A stretch of 7,891 nt of DNA from Desulfuromonadales bacterium (GTDB lineage Bacteria > Desulfobacterota > Desulfuromonadia > Desulfuromonadales > BM103): contig JAOUDB010000106.1 in NCBI GenBank assembly GCA_029859485.1, positions 1 to 7,891 on the forward strand, read 5' to 3'. Both the position numbers and the translations under genes were made by a program. This document shows, piece after piece, positions 5,509-7,891 of the stretch (position 1 is the stretch's first letter; each line of letters starts with the position of its first letter). The notes beneath the pieces were generated by a model. It did no database searches. It was not told where the DNA came from and was given only the letters and a program-made list of their open reading frames with translations.

Positions 5509-5540
5509 AAAACAAAAGGGCCGGGTTATAACCCGGCCCT
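5509..5540. terminator. hairpin between convergent yegP and mscS
   Basis: Positions 5518-5539 are a perfect palindrome with 10-bp arms GGGCCGGGTT and AACCCGGCCC around AT. On the minus strand it is followed by TTTTGTTTT (5517-5509), a good T-tract for ending mscS transcripts, 29 nt beyond that stop. On the plus strand, 29 nt after the yegP stop, the tail is only T-poor (TGAATATACTCTT). It probably works for both genes but better for mscS. Confidence 0.85.
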
Positions 5541-5567
5541 GAATATACTCTTCCCCGTGATCCGATA

Positions 5568-6392
5568 CTATTTGTCCAGGTGAACATCCATTTGTGGAAA
5601 AGGAATGTTCAAACCTGCTTCACCGAATCTCCGATAGACTTTCTCCAACATATAAAAATGTACAGTCCAGTAATCGGCCGCGTTAACCCATGCTCTGACA
5701 GTAAAATTCACTGAACTGTCGGCCAGTTCTCCTAATTCAATAAAGGGTGCCGGATCCTGTAAAACCTTATCGTTGGAAGTGAGCAGCTCGCTTAAGACCT
5801 GCTTTGCTTTGTCGATGTCATCGCCGTATGCAATGCCGAAGGTCCAGTCCACCCTTCTGGTCGGCTCCGTGGAATAATTCACCATAGAGGATGTCGAAAG
5901 CCCTCCGTTAGGAATAATAACGGTCTTGTTGTCAGGAGTTTTGAGAATTGTGTTGAATATCTGGATGGCATTAACAGCGCCGGTATATCCTTGAGCTTCA
6001 ATGACGTCGCCGACCTTGAACGGCTTGAATATAAGAATCATGACGCCGCCAGCGAAATTCTGCAGAGTCCCCGAGAGTGCCATTCCGACAGCAAGGCCGG
6101 CGGCACCAAGGATAGCAATGAATGAGGTCATCTGAATGCCAACCATCCCCAAGACACTCACTGCAACTAATAATTTGAGCAGTGTAGACACAAGGCTCGT
6201 GAGGAATGGTCTGAGAGATGGGTCAACTTCACTCTTTTCCATTCGCCGGCTCAATCCGCCTGCAATCATATTTGCCAGCCAGAGGCCGATGAGCAGAGCC
6301 AGAATCGCGCCAACCAACTTAGGTCCCCAGACCACAAACAGGTTGATCAACGTATCAACGTACTGCCCGCTGTTCTGTAATTGATTTTCCAT
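5568..6392 (-). CDS. mscS: small-conductance mechanosensitive channel MscS
   Basis: This 274-residue inner-membrane channel is about the length of E. coli MscS (286). TM1 spans about 15-48, TM2 about 62-86, and pore-lining TM3 about 88-122. TM3 carries the Gly/Ala packing pattern GAAGLAVGMALSG and then the FKPFKVGD motif. By alignment, the E. coli hydrophobic gate residues Leu105 and Leu109 correspond to Leu100 and Met104 here, and the kink glycine 113 to Gly108. The cytoplasmic beta domain follows (VIIPNG at 158-162, then MVNYS), with the C-terminal alpha/beta domain ending PQMDVHL. It releases solutes on hypo-osmotic shock. The ATG at 6392 has a perfect AGGAGG (6397-6402) 4 nt upstream. A possible promoter further up, TTGAAT and TATCCT 16 nt apart, is weak. 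It ends at the shared hairpin, 29 nt away. Confidence 0.95.
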   Translation of the reverse strand: MENQLQNSGQYVDTLINLFVVWGPKLVGAILALLIGLWLANMIAGGLSRRMEKSEVDPSLRPFLTSLVSTLLKLLVAVSVLGMVGIQMTSFIAILGAAGLAVGMALSGTLQNFAGGVMILIFKPFKVGDVIEAQGYTGAVNAIQIFNTILKTPDNKTVIIPNGGLSTSSMVNYSTEPTRRVDWTFGIAYGDDIDKAKQVLSELLTSNDKVLQDPAPFIELGELADSSVNFTVRAWVNAADYWTVHFYMLEKVYRRFGEAGLNIPFPQMDVHLDK

Positions 6393-6567
6393 TTAACCTC
6401 CTAAAAGTTTTATAGAGTGGTTTCGCCATTAAACGTTATCTTTTGACTACTCGTGAAGGATACTACAGGGGTTAGAAAATTCAATTTAACCAAAAATAAT
6501 CAGGAGAATGGGGGTGCTTCTCTTTAAGGTTCTTATCGGTAACGTTCTGTCCATGAAAATGACCTGA

Positions 6568-6603
6568 CAACAAAAAGAAAGAGCGCCCCCGGGACGGTCG
6601 CTC
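6568..6603 (-). terminator. terminator of the histidine kinase gene (trailer of tRNA-Pro copy C)
   Basis: On the minus strand, GAGCG (6603-6599) pairs with CGCTC (6585-6581), strengthened by CC/GG inside, and is followed by TTTCTTTTTGTT (6580-6569). This is the best preserved version of the trailer that also follows the relics near 86 and 2163. It lies about 55 nt after the kinase stop codon. Confidence 0.7.
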
Positions 6604-6614
6604 CTCGTAAATAC

Positions 6615-6660
6615 TGGTCCGGTTGACTGGATTCGAACCAAAGACCCCCTGCAGCTTCAA
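6615..6660 (-). repeat. tRNA-Pro 3'-half relic abutting the kinase stop (copy C)
   Basis: On the minus strand, the copy runs from an anticodon-loop-like TTGAAG next to the kinase TGA (6659-6657), through GCAGGGGGTC. It continues to a canonical T-arm, TTGG-TTCGAAT-CCAG, then an acceptor strand CAACCGG-A and intact CCA (6617-6615). No D-arm or 5' half precedes it, because that position is the kinase coding sequence. So it is a 3' half only and not a functional tRNA. It aligns with copies A and B over both the tRNA part and the trailer. Confidence 0.65.
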
Positions 6661-7891
6661 TCAGCAGGGAACAGAAGTTTCACCGTACATCCGCCCCCTG
6701 GAGTTTCTTCTAACTGGACCTCGCCCTTGAACCTTTCTGTGATCTTGCTAACCGTGGCCAGCCCAATGCCTGTGCCTACAGTGTCGCGAGAGGTCGACCC
6801 GCGAACAAAGACCTCAAAGACAGACTTTCGTTCCTGTTCCGGAATACCCGGTCCGTGATCAAGGACAATGAGAGCATGGTGTCTACTGTTCGTTTCACCC
6901 AAAATTTCTATTAGACCACCCTCTTTACAACCATAACGGACCGCATTCAATAGTACGTTGCTGATCAGTTCATACAGCAGGGTTTCAGGGATTTTCAACT
7001 TTGGCAGCTCACCAGCAGAGACAAGCACTTTCTTTCCCTCAATCTCTAACCTGTTGTCGAGCAGTACGTGCTTTACAATTTCGTTCGTGTTAACAGGCGT
7101 CTTTGTTGGCTCGATGTGTTCAGCTGTCGAAAAACACAACATGTCCTCGATGATACTCAACATGCGCGCGGCTTGAGTTTCGACCTCTTTCAACATAAAA
7201 AGCCCGTCACCTTTGAGCACGTCTCCATATTTATCCTTGATGAGCTCGGTATAACATGTGACTCCAGTAAGAGGGGATCGCAGATCGTGCGAAACGGTGT
7301 GGGCAAAAGATTCAAGTTGCTTGTTCACATTCATTAACTTTTCTGCGGCCTTTTTGCGCCCAGTAACATCCCGACAGACTGCGAGTTTCTGGATTTCACC
7401 CCGATATCCATAAACGGGCGAATGGATGACTTCATAGGTATGGTTGTCCTGTTTGAAATCACGTTCTTCTACAACGTTGCCGGAAATAATCTTTTCCCAG
7501 GGGCAATCATCACAAGGTTTTTCACGACCATGAATAACGTCATAACATCTTGCCCCTTTTTTTGAGCCAAAGACTTTTTCCATGGCCTTGTTAAAGAAAT
7601 CAATACGTAAGTCGGCAGTGACGATGTAAGCCAAATCAGTCATGCTATCGAGGATTGAGAGTAATGCTGCTCTTTCCTCCTGCAGTGCGGAAGTACGACG
7701 TTCAACCGCCGCTTCGAGTTGCTCACTATGAATACGAAGTTGGCCCTCCATTTCTTTTTGCGAAGTAATATCAATAAAGGTTTCGATGCCGCCAATCACC
7801 TCACCGTCCAGGTGTAAAAGATCAATGTTTTTGCTGATGACAATTTTGCTCCCTTCCCTGGTGCGGATACGACATTCCGCGCCAATAATCG
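6657..7891 (-). CDS. PAS-PAS sensor histidine kinase (5' end outside window)
   Basis: The frame stays open to the window edge, so the N-terminus is missing. A GTG at 7799 is internal, because the upstream codons read ECRIRTREGSKIVISK, the end of a first PAS domain. Counting from 7799, a coiled-coil linker spans about 13-45, and a second PAS domain about 46-146. That PAS carries a Cys motif, Cys85-x10-Cys96-x2-Cys99 (KPCDDCP), seen in related sensors and possibly a cofactor or redox site. The HisKA H-box is at SHDLRSPL with phospho-acceptor His171. The HATPase N-box is NVLLN (281-285), G1 is DHGPG (314-318), F-box FEVF, and G2 GTGIGL (342-347). It is a soluble-looking kinase in the visible part. 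No response regulator is adjacent. The stop lies directly at a tRNA-Pro relic with a terminator. Confidence 0.93.
   Translation of the reverse strand, partial: IIGAECRIRTREGSKIVISKNIDLLHLDGEVIGGIETFIDITSQKEMEGQLRIHSEQLEAAVERRTSALQEERAALLSILDSMTDLAYIVTADLRIDFFNKAMEKVFGSKKGARCYDVIHGREKPCDDCPWEKIISGNVVEERDFKQDNHTYEVIHSPVYGYRGEIQKLAVCRDVTGRKKAAEKLMNVNKQLESFAHTVSHDLRSPLTGVTCYTELIKDKYGDVLKGDGLFMLKEVETQAARMLSIIEDMLCFSTAEHIEPTKTPVNTNEIVKHVLLDNRLEIEGKKVLVSAGELPKLKIPETLLYELISNVLLNAVRYGCKEGGLIEILGETNSRHHALIVLDHGPGIPEQERKSVFEVFVRGSTSRDTVGTGIGLATVSKITERFKGEVQLEETPGGGCTVKLLFPAD

Noticed and set aside
6615..6660. functional tRNA gene after the kinase
   Set aside because: The T-arm and CCA are canonical, but the 5' half would have to lie in kinase coding sequence, which has no D-arm pattern.
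7797..7799. GTG at 7799 as kinase start
   Set aside because: The open frame continues upstream with typical PAS residues to the window edge, so this is an internal valine codon.
1..7891. CRISPR array, defence system, transposase or phage genes
   Set aside because: No regular repeat-spacer pattern and no integrase, transposase, nuclease or capsid-like protein was found on either strand.

Overview
The window looks like the chromosome of a Gram-negative anaerobic or microaerobic deltaproteobacterium, most likely of the Desulfuromonadales/Geobacter group. The grounds are a C-terminal-heme cytochrome c with a His-rich leader, a bacteriohemerythrin, a PAS histidine kinase of a type common in that group, and a 66-residue protein that fits the small GSU3473-type family first named from Geobacter. 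This assignment is by gene content only; no phylogenetic marker gene is present.

Layout. Positions 1-250 hold a decayed tRNA-Pro 3' half with its trailer. 252-803 (-) is a secreted class II-type cytochrome c. It is divergent from 1097-1510 (+), a bacteriohemerythrin, across an intergenic region carrying two near-identical AT palindromes. 1814-2014 (+) is a small GSU3473-type protein with its own promoter, a UUG start and a terminator. 2100-2260 is a nearly full-length tRNA-Pro relic on the minus strand. 2258-2490 is a gene-poor stretch with a strong hairpin and two tiny ORFs behind a perfect Shine-Dalgarno. 2493-2885 (-) is a small lipoprotein. 3105-3469 (-) is a second lipoprotein gene whose signal peptide is broken by a frameshift and by a stop at the lipobox cysteine. 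3612-5063 (+) is a HerA-like ATPase of the YjgR/DUF853 family, followed by 5154-5489 (+), a YegP-type DUF1508 tandem repeat protein. A shared hairpin separates it from the convergent MscS channel gene at 5568-6392 (-). 6657 to the right edge (-) is a PAS-PAS histidine kinase cut by the window edge, ending directly on a third tRNA-Pro 3' half plus terminator.

The genes do not form a single pathway. Cytochrome and hemerythrin suggest redox or O2/NO handling from one divergent control region. YjgR/YegP and MscS are housekeeping or stress type genes. The least ordinary signal is the set of three diverged copies of a tRNA-Pro-plus-terminator unit, all on the minus strand and all just downstream of minus-strand genes. 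Two copies begin close to the anticodon loop, which is where tyrosine integrases usually exchange strands in tRNA genes. They may mark old integration events or be a dispersed tRNA-derived repeat. No integrase or transposase gene is visible here.
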